Notes: a model not told the origin generated them from the letters alone. DNA of 64,000 nt from Clostridium muellerianum (GCF_012926525.1 NZ_JABBNI010000058.1:62001-126000); one strand, 5' to 3'; counted from the stretch's first letter, positions 26,630 to 35,859 are shown. Numbers and translations are program-made.

Positions 26630-28825
26630 ATGGGAAAAGTTTTAGTTTTAGCAGAAAAACCTTCAGTGGGAAGAGAAATTGCGAGGGTTTTAAAATGTGG
26701 TAAAAAAGGCAATGGATGCCTGGAAGGGGAAAATTATATTGTAACTTGGGCTTTGGGACATTTAGTTACTTTAGCAGACCCAGAGGCTTATGATGATAAA
26801 TATAAAACATGGAAAATGGAAGACTTACCAATGCTTCCAAAGTATCTGAAGTTAGTAGTTATAAAGCAAACTGGTAAACAATTTAATGCAGTTAAGGAAC
26901 AATTAAATAGAAAAGATGTAGTTGAAATTGTTATTGCTACAGATGCTGGAAGAGAAGGAGAATTAGTAGCAAGATGGATAATTGAAAAAGTTAGGGTAAA
27001 TAAACCTATAAAAAGACTTTGGATTTCTTCTCAAACGGACAAAGCTATTAAGGAAGGCTTTAGAAATTTAAAACCTTCATCACAATATGATAATTTATAT
27101 AGAGCTGCACAATGTAGGGCAGAAGCGGATTGGATTGTAGGACTTAATGTTACAAGGGCATTAACTTGTAAGCACAATGCTCAACTTTCAGCAGGAAGAG
27201 TTCAAACTCCAACTCTGGCTATGATTGTTCATAGGGAAGAGGAAATTAAAAACTTTAAACCAAAGGATTACTACAGTATAACTGGAAGTGCTAATGGATA
27301 TACTCTTCAGTGGCAAGGTGGTAAAGGACATTTTAATACCTTTGATGAAGATTTTGCAAACAAGATAGTATCAAAGGTTAATAATCAAAATGGAAAAGTA
27401 GTTGATGTAACAAAGAGTGATAAGAAAAAGTACGCACCAGCGCTTTATGATTTAACAGAGCTTCAAAGAGATGCCAATAGACTTTTTGGTTTTTCTGCAA
27501 AGCAGACACTTTCTATAATGCAAAGATTATATGAAAATTATAAGTTCCTGACTTATCCAAGAACAGATTCAAGATATATTTCAGATGATATAGTACCTAC
27601 ACTGCCAGATAGATTAAAGGCAATATCAGTGGGAAACTATAGTAAATTTGCTATGGAAATTATGAAGGGAAGAATAAGATCACATAAAGGATTTGTGGAT
27701 AATAGTAAGGTTTCAGATCACCATGCTATAATTCCAACAGAAGAAAAAGTTAATCTTTCAAAGCTGAGCAATGAAGAGAGAAAAGTATATGATTTAGTAG
27801 TTAAAAGATTTTTAAGTGTAATGCTTCCTCCATTTGAATATGTGCAAACCACTGTAAAGGTAGAAGTTAACGGAGAAAACTTTGTAGCCAGTGGAAAGGT
27901 AATTAAATCAAAGGGTTGGAAGGCTGTATATGATAAAGATGAAGATTTCGATGAAAATGATGCACATGAAAATGAGTTAAAGGAACAGGTGCTTCCACAG
28001 ATAAATAAGGGAGATAGTATAAAGCTTACATCAGTTAAGATGCATAAAGGACAGACAAAACCGCCTGCAAGGTTTAATGAAGGAACATTACTGTCTGCTA
28101 TGGAAAATCCACAAAAGTATATCAATATGAATAAGGAATATGCTAAAACTTTAGGAGAAACAGGTGGACTTGGAACAGTTGCTACAAGGGCAGACATAAT
28201 TGAAAAATTATTTAATACTTTTTATTTAGAGAAAAAAGGTAAGGAAATAATCCCAACGTCTAAAGGAAAACAGGTTGTGGAATTGGTTCCAGAAGATTTG
28301 AAATCACCACTTTTAACTGCAAAATGGGAAACTGACTTAAATTTGATAAGTAAAGGAAAACTAAATGATAAAAGTTTCATAGGTAATATGAGAAATTATT
28401 CAATGAAGCTTGTGGAAGATGTAAAAGGAAGTCATGATAAATTTAAACATGATAATTTATCAGGTGCTAAATGTCCTGAGTGTGGCAAATATATGCTTGA
28501 GGTAAATGGAAAACATGGAAGAATGCTTGTGTGTCAGGATAGAGCCTGCGGTCATAGAGAAAATTTAGCAAGATTAACTAATGCTAGATGTCCGAACTGC
28601 CACAAAAAGCTAGAGCTTAGAGGACATGGAGAAGGACAAATTTATGTGTGTACAACTTGTAGCTTCAGGGAAAAAGCAGCATCTTTCAATAAAAGATTTG
28701 ATAATAAGGAAGGCAAGAACAGTAAAAGAGATGTAGCAAACTATATGAAGAAGATGAAGAAAGAAAGTGAAGTTCCAATGAATTCAGCTTTAGCAGATGC
28801 ATTAGCTAAATTAAATTTAAAATAA
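26630..28825 (+). CDS. topB: DNA topoisomerase III
   Basis: About 731 residues, type IA topoisomerase. The TOPRIM domain is at the N-terminus (KVLVLAEKPSVG, IATDAGREGELVAR), the catalytic Tyr is in FLTYPRTDSRYI, and further motifs such as SAGRVQTPTLAMI and DHHAIIPTE are present. The C-terminus holds two zinc-ribbon modules (CPECGKYMLEV...CQDRACGH and CPNCHKK...CTTCSF). It relaxes or decatenates DNA. Two starts are possible: ATG 26618 (only 2 bases from GAGAGG) and ATG 26630 (13 bases); I prefer the latter because homologues begin MGKxLVLAEKPS. Confidence 0.92.
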   Translation: MGKVLVLAEKPSVGREIARVLKCGKKGNGCLEGENYIVTWALGHLVTLADPEAYDDKYKTWKMEDLPMLPKYLKLVVIKQTGKQFNAVKEQLNRKDVVEIVIATDAGREGELVARWIIEKVRVNKPIKRLWISSQTDKAIKEGFRNLKPSSQYDNLYRAAQCRAEADWIVGLNVTRALTCKHNAQLSAGRVQTPTLAMIVHREEEIKNFKPKDYYSITGSANGYTLQWQGGKGHFNTFDEDFANKIVSKVNNQNGKVVDVTKSDKKKYAPALYDLTELQRDANRLFGFSAKQTLSIMQRLYENYKFLTYPRTDSRYISDDIVPTLPDRLKAISVGNYSKFAMEIMKGRIRSHKGFVDNSKVSDHHAIIPTEEKVNLSKLSNEERKVYDLVVKRFLSVMLPPFEYVQTTVKVEVNGENFVASGKVIKSKGWKAVYDKDEDFDENDAHENELKEQVLPQINKGDSIKLTSVKMHKGQTKPPARFNEGTLLSAMENPQKYINMNKEYAKTLGETGGLGTVATRADIIEKLFNTFYLEKKGKEIIPTSKGKQVVELVPEDLKSPLLTAKWETDLNLISKGKLNDKSFIGNMRNYSMKLVEDVKGSHDKFKHDNLSGAKCPECGKYMLEVNGKHGRMLVCQDRACGHRENLARLTNARCPNCHKKLELRGHGEGQIYVCTTCSFREKAASFNKRFDNKEGKNSKRDVANYMKKMKKESEVPMNSALADALAKLNLK

Positions 28826-28880
28826 GAGAAGGAAAAGAATATTAGATATAGTTTTTTAGAACAATAAATAACTATTTAAA

Positions 28881-28925
28881 GGAGTATTTCAAAACTAAAC
28901 AATTAGTTTTGAAATACTCCTTTTA
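28881..28925 (+). terminator. Terminator after topB
   Basis: GGAGTATTTCAAAACTAA / TTAGTTTTGAAATACTCC form an 18-bp perfect stem with a 4-base loop, then TTTTAT. The inner CAAAACTAA...TTAGTTTTG is shared with repeat family 3. Confidence 0.9.
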
Positions 28926-28937
28926 TATAAAAAAATA

Positions 28938-28969
28938 CTTGACCTGGAGTTAAGTCTAAGTTAAGTATT
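28938..28969 (+). promoter_or_regulatory. Orphan MerR-type promoter
   Basis: CTTGACCTGGAGTTAAGTCTAAG (in parts: CTTGAC, CTGGAGTT, GTCTAAG) followed by TTAAGTAT. TTGACC at 28939-28944 is a -35 with a 19-base spacer to AGTATT, and the spacer holds the dyad CTTGAC / GTC(T)AAG. This is the arrangement of promoters activated by MerR-family proteins. The gene downstream begins only at 29117. Confidence 0.45.
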
Positions 28970-29116
28970 TAAAAATTAAACATATTTAGAAGAAATTAGT
29001 GTGTTACTTTTGCTATTATTAAGGGAATAATAGTCTCATAAAATTATGAAAGGTAGTAAGTATTTCTAGTATAAATATTATGTATTTTGTATTAAAAAGT
29101 AAAGGAGAATTAGAGT

Positions 29117-30232
29117 ATGAAATTTTATATGACCAAAAAACATAGATTAATAAATATAAAAATGATAATATTAGCTATTCTAACTTTACTAATATACATA
29201 TGTAATACTAATCAAGTATTGAGTAGTAATGCTGATTGTAAAGAAGAAATCGTAAGTTCTATAGAAAAGATTTTCAAGATTAGAAATAAGGCTATATTAG
29301 ATAAAAATTTGGAAATGGTGGGATCTATTTATGATAGAAGTACTAAATATGGAAATTGGGCTTATGAACATGAAAAAAAGAAGATAAACTATATTCATAA
29401 TTGGGAACAAAAACAGGGAGTTAAGTTTACTGATATTTCAGCTAAAACTGTAATTAGAAGTATTAAAGGTAATGGAGACAAATATACAGTGAATTTGTTA
29501 TGTTCAATGGAGTATAAGTATATATATGAAAATGATCCTCAACTAATAAATATATCTAGAATAGGGATGCACCATTTGCTAAATATTATAGATAAAGATG
29601 GGGTATGGCTAATTACAAAAGAATGGTATGAAGATCCTTTTGCAGATTCCTTAAATTTAGATAATTTAAAAGTGGATTCTATTAGGCAATATATATCCTC
29701 ACAACAATCAAGAGATATTTCTAATATAAGCAGTAGAAGAATAAAGGCTGTAGAATATGCTGATCAATATTGTGGAGCAGCTAATGATGAAGTATTTGGA
29801 TTTAAATATAATAAAAAATATAGAGACTATAATCCTATGGGAGGAGATTGTGCCAATTTTGCATCTCAAATATTATTTGAAGGTGGAGGATTTAGAAAAA
29901 ACTCTGCCTGGAATTATGATAACAAGGGTGCAACTCGTGCCTGGTTAAATGCGGATGGATTTAAGGAGTATATGATCCATAGTGGCAGGGCATCTGTTAT
30001 TGCACATGGAAGTTATGAAAAGGTATATATAGAAGGCTATAAACTGCTTCCAGGAGATTTTGTTGCCTATGAAAAAAAAGGTGATGTTAAACATATTTCA
30101 GTTGTAACAGGTGTTGATTCAAAAGGATATCCTTTAGTTAGCTGTCATAATACAGATAGGAATAGAGTACCCTGGGATCTTGGATGGAGTGACAGAAATA
30201 TAAGATTTTGGTTGATTCATGTAAACTATTAA
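29117..30232 (+). CDS. Secreted protein with C-terminal putative amidase (Amidase_6) domain
   Basis: 371 residues. Residues 12-34 are a signal peptide or anchor (KMIILAILTLLIYICN). The middle 190 residues form an alpha/beta NTF2-like region. The last 160 residues match the Amidase_6 domain: AVEYADQYCG, YNPMGGDCANFASQILFEGGG with the likely catalytic Cys, DVKHISVVTG with the His, and SCHNTDRNRVPW. Such domains resemble NlpC/P60 peptidases and probably cut cell wall peptides. An AAAGGAG site precedes the ATG. Confidence 0.8.
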   Translation: MKFYMTKKHRLINIKMIILAILTLLIYICNTNQVLSSNADCKEEIVSSIEKIFKIRNKAILDKNLEMVGSIYDRSTKYGNWAYEHEKKKINYIHNWEQKQGVKFTDISAKTVIRSIKGNGDKYTVNLLCSMEYKYIYENDPQLINISRIGMHHLLNIIDKDGVWLITKEWYEDPFADSLNLDNLKVDSIRQYISSQQSRDISNISSRRIKAVEYADQYCGAANDEVFGFKYNKKYRDYNPMGGDCANFASQILFEGGGFRKNSAWNYDNKGATRAWLNADGFKEYMIHSGRASVIAHGSYEKVYIEGYKLLPGDFVAYEKKGDVKHISVVTGVDSKGYPLVSCHNTDRNRVPWDLGWSDRNIRFWLIHVNY

Positions 30233-30319
30233 CATATGAAGTAACAAAAGTGTATTTATGTTGTTTATGAGTATATTTTAGATATCTTTAAAATATAAGA
30301 TACTATAATAAAGATAAAA

Positions 30320-30363
30320 ACAGTAGAGACGGCTTTTAGTACTAAGAAAAACCGTCTTTACTG
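30320..30363 (+). terminator. Hairpin after the amidase-like gene
   Basis: CAGTAGAGACGG / CCGTCTTTACTG, a 12-bp stem with one G-U pair. No T run follows, so a terminator function is only suggested. Confidence 0.5.
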
Positions 30364-30399
30364 GTAGAAATTTACCTGCCTTTTGTTTTTTGGTTTTAC

Positions 30400-30658
30400 T
30401 CAATTTTCAATCATTTCCTTATGTTCATAATTAAGTATATGATGATGCCAAATATATCCTGGCTCCAGACTAGGATTGAAAGGATAGAAATTATCACCCG
30501 ACGTTACATCATATACCTCAGAATCCTGTGGAGCATAACGAACTCTAATTGTCAGGGGTTGTTAAGAGTACTTTTCCGGCCACTTTCATTTGGTGAAGGC
30601 AAAGATGGATAGTAATAGGGCTTTGTGTTGATTCAAGGTCTGGTGGAAAAGATAGTTT
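30400..30658 (-). pseudogene. CotA-like multicopper oxidase, C-terminal remnant
   Basis: Read on the minus strand, one frame gives LTIRVRYAPQDSEVYDV and then PFNPSLEPGYIWHHHILNYE ending at a TGA (30402-30400). This is the copper-binding C-terminal motif of CotA-type spore coat oxidases, where HCH is usual and HHH is seen here. The preceding part (PYYYPSLPSPNESGRKSTLNN) lies in a second frame, so a frameshift is near 30560, and a further stop sits at about 30637. The N-terminal 400 residues are absent. A small coat-like protein gene lies immediately upstream, which suggests these two once formed a coat operon. Confidence 0.75.
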
Positions 30659-30856
30659 CTATCTAGGTCTTCTATGCTCACAATGTCCAGGTACCCATCG
30701 TCGTTCCCAATGTCCAGGAATCCACCATCCATTAGGACCACAACGTTGAGGACGAGGACGTTGTGGAGGGTAATACTGAGGCCGTTGACGGGTCATATTA
30801 TAATCCATCATTGAATAAAGCGGCATATATGAGTAAGGTTCATAGTTATAATACAT
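30659..30856 (-). CDS. Small Tyr/Pro/Arg-rich spore-coat-like protein
   Basis: 65 residues: a Tyr-rich start (MYYNYEPYSYMPLYSMMDYN) then QRPQYYPPQRPRPQRCGPNG and a repeated WIPGHWERRWVPGHCEHRR. Such WxPGHW repeats and low-complexity composition are frequent in spore coat or exosporium proteins. The ATG follows GGAGG. It is directly upstream of a CotA-type remnant on the same strand. Function as a structural coat protein is inference. Confidence 0.7.
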   Translation of the reverse strand: MYYNYEPYSYMPLYSMMDYNMTRQRPQYYPPQRPRPQRCGPNGWWIPGHWERRWVPGHCEHRRPR

Positions 30857-30997
30857 GTATATACCTCCATAATAATTAACTACTATATTATTATATGAAG
30901 AAGTTTAAAAAAGGTGCATTTATTTATATATGGAATTACATCATAAAGATAGATGAAAAAATTATAGGATTTTTAGAAATTGATGATATAATACTAT

Positions 30998-31500
30998 ACA
31001 TGTGCAGTTGCTACTTTACTCATTGGAATTTATGCAAATCTTCCACTAGCTATGGCCCCAGGATTAGGGTTAGGTGCTGTGTTTGCATTTGTAATGGTAG
31101 GAAGTATGGGTCTTAATTGGCAGACTGCTTTAGGTGCAGTATTTATATCTGGTGTTGTGTTTTTCTTACTAGCTATAACAAATGTTACAAAATCTATTAT
31201 AGAAGCTATTCCTAAGGACCTTAAATCAGCAATTGGAGTAGGTATAGGCTTATATATTTCTTTTATTGGTTTCAAAAATGCAGGATTAGTTGTTACAAAT
31301 AAAAGTAATATAGTGGGACTTGGCAACCTACAATCTTAACAATTATAATGATGCCTTTGACTTTTAGTATTGTAGAGGGTATGTCATTTGGATTTATATC
31401 TTATACAGTTCTTAAGCTTGCTGCAGGAAAATATAAAGAAATAAATCCTATTATGTATGTACTTGCAATTATATTTATAATTCATCTAGCAATAGCGTAA
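30998..31500 (+). pseudogene. AzgA-type NCS2 nucleobase permease, internally deleted
   Basis: The first part (30998-31336) reads TCAVATLLIGIYANLPLAMA, PGLGLGAVFAFVMVGSMGLNWQTALGAVF and IPKDLKSAIGVGIGLYISFIGFKNAGLVV, matching helices 2-4 of adenine/guanine permeases. It then stops, and in the next frame PTILTIIMMPLTFSIVEG... and PIMYVLAIIFIIHLAIA (to 31500) match the last helices. About 250 residues between them are missing and so is the N-terminus. The result cannot be a working transporter. Confidence 0.8.
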
Positions 31501-31685
31501 GGTGAAACAGAATTTAAAGGTAAAAGAAGAACTTCATTATAAAGAGAATTTTAGATTAAAAATGAATAAAAATTTAGTATATTGATAAACTTAATAATGT
31601 GTTATAGAGGACGCATTATAACGCAATGTGAGGGAACAAATAAATCCAGGCAGGAGTAATCTAAAAAAATTATTTGTTAAAGTGA

Positions 31686-31712
31686 AAAAGGCTGAAATTT
31701 ATCAGCCTTTTT
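31686..31712 (+). terminator. Terminator
   Basis: AAAGGCTGA / TCAGCCTTT stem with six T residues, located in the otherwise empty gap before the L,D-transpeptidase gene. Confidence 0.8.
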
Positions 31713-31786
31713 TGTATTAAATGACCCTAATTGCTAAAAATAATTTTAGAACAATGTAATAAATTATTTTATAAGAGGGGGATATT

Positions 31787-33172
31787 GTGGAAAAAGAAAA
31801 AAATAGACATAGTAAAATAGTTACAAGTACTATAATTTCTATTTGTACTTTGATTGTTATATATTTTGGTATAGCAGCATATTTTAAAAATCATTTTTAT
31901 TTTGGATCGCAAATTAATCATGTTAATGTTTCAGCTAGAACTGTAGAAGAAGTAAAAGAACAAATGAAGTCAAAGTTAATGGCATATACGCTGAATATAA
32001 AGGAGCGTGGAGGTAAAAGCGAAGAAATTAGATCTATTGATATTGGTTTAAAGTATAATTCAGGAGGAGAATATAAGAATTTTAAAGATAGACAGAATCC
32101 TTTAAAATGGATGTCAGCTTTTTTTAGTACAAAAAATTTAAAAATGACAGATGTAGTTACATATGATACCAAACTATTGAAAGAAAGAGTGGAAAAGATC
32201 TCCTGTCTTGATAGTAGAAATATAGTTGAACCTAAAGAGCCCAGCTTTAAATATACAGATAAGGGCTATATGGTTATAGATGAAGTAAAGGGAAATAAGA
32301 TTAATAAGGATATTTTATATTATGATGTAACAAAGGCAATACTTAATGGAGAAACTGAAATAGATTTGGAAGCAGCTAATTGTTATGTGAAGCCTAAATA
32401 TACTTCAAAATCTCAAAGAACTATTGATATTAAAAACATTCTTAATAAATATGTATCTTCAAAAATTACCTATGCTTTTGGAAATCATAAAGAAACTATA
32501 GATAGTTCCATAATAAATAAGTGGCTTAAAATTAATGAAAATTTTGAAGTTGTAATTGATGAACAAAAAGAAAAAAGTTATATTAACTCATTGTTTAATA
32601 CTTATAACACGGTGGGAAAGACAAGAAGTTTCGTTACAACTTCAGGAGAAACAATAAATATTAGTGGTGGCGATTATGGTTGGTACATTAATACTAGTAA
32701 GGAAATACAAAATTTAAATGAAGTAATTAAGGAAGGAAAAACTATAATAAAAGAGCCTGCTTATATTCAAACTGCTTCTTCTCATGATAGTAATGATATT
32801 GGGAATACATATGTGGAACTGAATCTGACGAACCAACATTTATGGTTTTATAAAAATGGGAGTCTAATAGTACAAGGGGATGTTGTTACAGGTAATGCCA
32901 GTAGTGATGATTTAACACCTGAAGGTATTTATAGGTTAAAATATAAAGAAAAAAATGCAACACTAATAGGTCAGGATTATAGTACTCCTGTTGAGTTTTG
33001 GATGCCCTTTAATAAGGGAATTGGAATTCATGATGCAAGTTGGAGAGATGAGTTTGGAGGGAATATATATAAGACAAATGGTTCTCATGGTTGTATAAAT
33101 TCACCATACTATTTAGCAAAGGTAGTATTTGATAATATTCAGATAGGAAATCCTATTGTTTGTTATTATTAG
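31787..33172 (+). CDS. Membrane-anchored L,D-transpeptidase (YkuD) with PG_binding_4 region
   Basis: 461 residues: an N-terminal anchor (IVTSTIISICTLIVIYFGIAAYF), a region of about 290 residues like the PG_binding_4/VanW-associated domain, and a C-terminal YkuD domain (residues 330-461) starting YVELNLTNQHLWFYKNG. The catalytic motif is GIHDAS...GSHGCIN, with the active Cys in SHGC; the residue after is I-N instead of the frequent V-R. It makes 3-3 cross-links in peptidoglycan outside the cell. GTG start after GAGGGGG. Confidence 0.9.
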   Translation: MEKEKNRHSKIVTSTIISICTLIVIYFGIAAYFKNHFYFGSQINHVNVSARTVEEVKEQMKSKLMAYTLNIKERGGKSEEIRSIDIGLKYNSGGEYKNFKDRQNPLKWMSAFFSTKNLKMTDVVTYDTKLLKERVEKISCLDSRNIVEPKEPSFKYTDKGYMVIDEVKGNKINKDILYYDVTKAILNGETEIDLEAANCYVKPKYTSKSQRTIDIKNILNKYVSSKITYAFGNHKETIDSSIINKWLKINENFEVVIDEQKEKSYINSLFNTYNTVGKTRSFVTTSGETINISGGDYGWYINTSKEIQNLNEVIKEGKTIIKEPAYIQTASSHDSNDIGNTYVELNLTNQHLWFYKNGSLIVQGDVVTGNASSDDLTPEGIYRLKYKEKNATLIGQDYSTPVEFWMPFNKGIGIHDASWRDEFGGNIYKTNGSHGCINSPYYLAKVVFDNIQIGNPIVCYY

Positions 33173-33542
33173 ATATGTTGAGATATAAACTTATACTGAT
33201 ATAGCAAAAGGCATGTAATAATGGATTTCAATTTCTGAACATGTATCATTTAAAAGAATTTCACAGCGCTTCCATAGTTATTGTAAATTTAAACAATGAT
33301 GCAGATGGTATTCATATATATCAGCTTTATTTGTAACTCCAGCAAAGGTAGATTTAAATAAAACTAAAAAATTCAACACTAATCAAGAGCTGGATCAGAT
33401 AAAACATTATAAGAAGGATAAGACTATTACTGTGTACAGCGATGTAAAGACAGGTTATAATTTATATACTGCTTATAGAATATATAATTGATAAAGTTAA
33501 GGGGACTAGAAAATAGATTAATATTTATGAAATATGTGATTT
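33173..33542 (+). pseudogene. Unidentified coding remnant after the L,D-transpeptidase gene
   Basis: A frame without a start (about 33318-33491) reads WYSYISALFVTPAKVDLNKT and ends ITVYSDVKTGYNLYTAYRIYN. The codon use is protein-like but I do not recognise the family. Upstream, stops occur in all frames. Best read as the tail of a decayed gene. Confidence 0.35.
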
Positions 33543-33589
33543 AAGAAAGAGGACGTTTGGCATTAAGAACGTCCTCTTTCTTATGCTTT
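33543..33589 (+). terminator. Terminator
   Basis: AAGAAAGAGGACGTT / AACGTCCTCTTTCTT form a 15-bp stem with a 9-base loop, and a T run follows. Confidence 0.85.
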
Positions 33590-33628
33590 TTTCATTTAAA
33601 GTAATGATATAATTTAATGAGAATTAAT

Positions 33629-33722
33629 TACTCGACTTTTTCAGAGGAAAATTGTTCCTTAAAAAGTACTTTGCATTGTGCTTATATAAAGATCCAATTT
33701 TATATATGCCAAAGTTGAGTCG
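33629..33722. repeat. Repeat family 2, copy A (long form)
   Basis: Left terminus TACTCGACTTTTTCAGAGG, right terminus GCCAAAGTTGAGTCG; between them ACTTTGCATTGTGCTTATATA, which corresponds to GCTTCGCAATATGCTTATAT of other copies. Both the outer GACTTT/AAAGTTGAG ends and the inner core are visible here, so this copy links the short forms. Confidence 0.75.
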
Positions 33723-33752
33723 ATTATAATTGTAATATTGTGGAGGAAAGAA

Positions 33753-34673
33753 ATGAATTTTATAGCTATAGATTTTGAAACTGCAAATGAAAGAAGAAAT
33801 AGTCCATGCTCAATTGGTATTGCCGTTGTTAAAAATGGACATGTTGTAGAAAAAATACATTATTTAATAAGACCTAAAGAAATGAGGTTTATGCCAATTA
33901 ATATTGGAATTCATGGAATAAGACCAGCTATGGTTGAGAATGAATTAGAGTTTGATAAGGTATGGGAAAAGATTAAGCATTATTTTAATGGAAATTTAGT
34001 AATAGCTCATAATGCTTCCTTTGATATATCAGTTTTAAGAAAGACTGCAGAACTTTATTCTATAGATCTGCCAGAGTTTAAATATATTTGTACCATGAAA
34101 CTTAGCAAAAATTTTTATAAAGGAATTGAAAATGTAAAATTAAACACAGTAAATGACTTTTTAGGATATGAGTTCAAGCACCATGATGCATTGTATGATG
34201 CTCTTGCATGCAGCAATATATTACTTAGTATAGCAGCGGAGTTAAAATGTGATGATATTGGTGAAATATCTAAACTAGTAGGAGTAAGCATTGGGACTGT
34301 AGATGGCAGCGAATATAAGCCGTCACGTATTAAAGGAATGACAATAAAAACCTCTAATAGAATTTATGTTCCTAAAAAACAAAGTGTATGTGAAAGATTA
34401 AAAGCTGATGCATATAAAAATGAAGTGGTGGTGTTCACTGGAAGGCTGGATTCTATGTCAAGAGATGAAGCTATGAGATTAGTTAGGGTACTTGGGGGAA
34501 CTGCAGGAAGTTCTGTTACGAGAAAGACAACAATTTTAGTTACTAACATGAAAGATATAAAAGATTTGCGTAGGGAAGAAATGAGCACTAAGCTTAAAAG
34601 AGCAGTGGATTTAAATGAAAAAGGACAAAATATAAGTTTTTTAAATGAAGAGGAGTTTTTGAAAATAGAATAA
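33753..34673 (+). CDS. DEDDh 3'-5' exonuclease with BRCT domain
   Basis: 306 residues. The exonuclease core has FIAIDFETANERR (motif I with Asp and Glu), VIAHNASFDISVL (motif II) and HHDALYDALACS (motif III), the epsilon/PolC exonuclease type. Residues 220-305 form a BRCT domain (EVVVFTGRLDSMSRDEAM... LGGTAGSSVTRKTTILV). Proteins of this design are frequent in Firmicutes and thought to act in DNA repair. Start chosen at ATG 33753 after GGAGG; the upstream in-frame TTG overlaps the ribosome site. Confidence 0.88.
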   Translation: MNFIAIDFETANERRNSPCSIGIAVVKNGHVVEKIHYLIRPKEMRFMPINIGIHGIRPAMVENELEFDKVWEKIKHYFNGNLVIAHNASFDISVLRKTAELYSIDLPEFKYICTMKLSKNFYKGIENVKLNTVNDFLGYEFKHHDALYDALACSNILLSIAAELKCDDIGEISKLVGVSIGTVDGSEYKPSRIKGMTIKTSNRIYVPKKQSVCERLKADAYKNEVVVFTGRLDSMSRDEAMRLVRVLGGTAGSSVTRKTTILVTNMKDIKDLRREEMSTKLKRAVDLNEKGQNISFLNEEEFLKIE

Positions 34674-34763
34674 GTTTAAGATTAGTTATGATGAATCGTA
34701 CCATAAATGACTTCAATATTATTGAACATATTTAATACAGTAGGTCTTAAAATAATAAAACAA

Positions 34764-34796
34764 GCCTTAATTGCCAATATAACGGTGATTAAGGCG
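34764..34796. terminator. Hairpin after the exonuclease gene
   Basis: GCCTTAAT / ATTAAGGC stem with a 17-base loop; no clear T run. Confidence 0.4.
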
Positions 34797-34802
34797 TTAA
34801 TT

Positions 34803-34936
34803 AAAGCAAAGATGCAGGCATTGGAGGTGGTTCTACAATGATGATGTTTTACCCGGAAAGAGAACTTACTGTTGTTTATTTGGGATGCGGTTTCGTTCTT
34901 GGTTTAGAACATTTTCAAAGAATACGGATTTTTTGA
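34803..34936 (+). pseudogene. C-terminal fragment resembling a beta-lactamase-family serine hydrolase
   Basis: The frame reads SKDAGIGGGSTMMMFYPERE then LTVVYLGCGF and stops at 34936. GGS(T)MMxFYPExxLTVVVL is the usual last strand of class C-like beta-lactamase-family hydrolases. No start, no ribosome site and no catalytic motifs remain. Confidence 0.45.
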
Positions 34937-35019
34937 ATGCTGAAATGATTGTAGTAGTTACTGGATAAAAGAATAATTACACTTTTACTCGGTAAAAATA
35001 ATCTATGAGGTGATAAAAC

Positions 35020-35193
35020 ATGACTCATATAAAACAAGAAATTAATAAAAATGGAAACATGCAAAATGGAAAAGATATAAATTTAGGAGCTTCAGATATA
35101 GTAAATGGTGCTGGACCACAATATACTATTAAAGGAATTGAAATGGAATCAGAAATTGAAGAAGTATTAGAAGAAAGCAAAAAACACGGCTAA
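35020..35193 (+). CDS. Small acidic protein, 57 aa
   Basis: ATG 35020 follows ATGAGGTGAT, a good ribosome site. The 57-residue product (MTHIKQEINKNGNMQNGKDI...) has a Gly/Asn-rich middle and an acidic helical end (GIEMESEIEEVLEESKKHG), and is directly followed by a terminator. Soluble, no cysteine. I do not recognise a family; small acidic proteins of this kind occur in the clostridial forespore, which is only a guess. Confidence 0.55.
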   Translation: MTHIKQEINKNGNMQNGKDINLGASDIVNGAGPQYTIKGIEMESEIEEVLEESKKHG

Positions 35194-35210
35194 TAGCTGT
35201 GTTTTTTCTT
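35180..35210. terminator. Bidirectional terminator
   Basis: AAAAAACACGGCT / AGCTGTGTTTTTT with a short AAT loop. Placed between the small protein gene and the convergent DJ-1 gene. Confidence 0.85.
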
Positions 35211-35274
35211 GGTTGTGTAACAAAGTAAATTATAAAAATAAATGTTTATTTTTGTAGGAATTCTCATTGTTTTT

Positions 35275-35859
35275 CTAAAACCCCATTAGAGTCTTAACAT
35301 TGTTACAATTTTCTTTAGATGTAAGCATCTCTAAAAGTTTAAAAGCTACATTGAAAGCAGTTGAAGGATTATAGGAAGTGATTATATTTTTATCTACGAC
35401 GATAGGCTCATAAGCAAGAACATTTGCACCAAATTCAGATAATTGTGTTTGTCTTTCACCATTTCCTAAATTATATGTTGTGGCATTTCTATGAGTTAGT
35501 ACTCCACTTTTTCCAATGGGAAGTGCACCAACACAAACAGAAGCAATTATTTTTCCTGCCCTGTCAAATTCTCTGATTAAATTTAAAAAATCTTCACTAT
35601 AAGCATCTTCATAAAAGCCTGCTTCTTCAAAACCTCCTGGTATTGCAAGTGCGTCAAAATCATCAATGTTAACTTCACTGATGTGCATTTCAGGAATCAC
35701 TGTGAAGTTAAAGGTGCATTTCAATTTTTTTCTTATTCCCACAGTTATTAAATCTGTAGTGCCATCACCATCTGATTTATTCCATCCAATAACATCTGTA
35801 AAAACACTTGCTTCTACTGCTTCAAAACCGTTGGCAAGAAGTAATAATACTTTTTTCAT
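35275..35859 (-). CDS. DJ-1/PfpI-family protein
   Basis: 194 residues with KKVLLLLANGFEAVEAS (the conserved Glu of the family), ALAIPGGFEEAG and the nucleophile elbow IIASVCVGALPIGKSG with the reactive Cys. This is the DJ-1/YajL/YhbO group, related to ThiJ; chaperone, deglycase or glyoxalase activity has been claimed for relatives. It is divergent from a LysR regulator, so that regulator may control it. Confidence 0.85.
   Translation of the reverse strand: MKKVLLLLANGFEAVEASVFTDVIGWNKSDGDGTTDLITVGIRKKLKCTFNFTVIPEMHISEVNIDDFDALAIPGGFEEAGFYEDAYSEDFLNLIREFDRAGKIIASVCVGALPIGKSGVLTHRNATTYNLGNGERQTQLSEFGANVLAYEPIVVDKNIITSYNPSTAFNVAFKLLEMLTSKENCNNVKTLMGF

Noticed and set aside
30421-30612. A plus-strand ORF of 63 codons
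   Set aside because: It is the antisense of the multicopper oxidase remnant, has no ribosome site and an unnatural composition.
31030-31326. A minus-strand ORF of 98 codons
   Set aside because: It mirrors the permease remnant; the plus-strand reading is clearly a membrane transporter.
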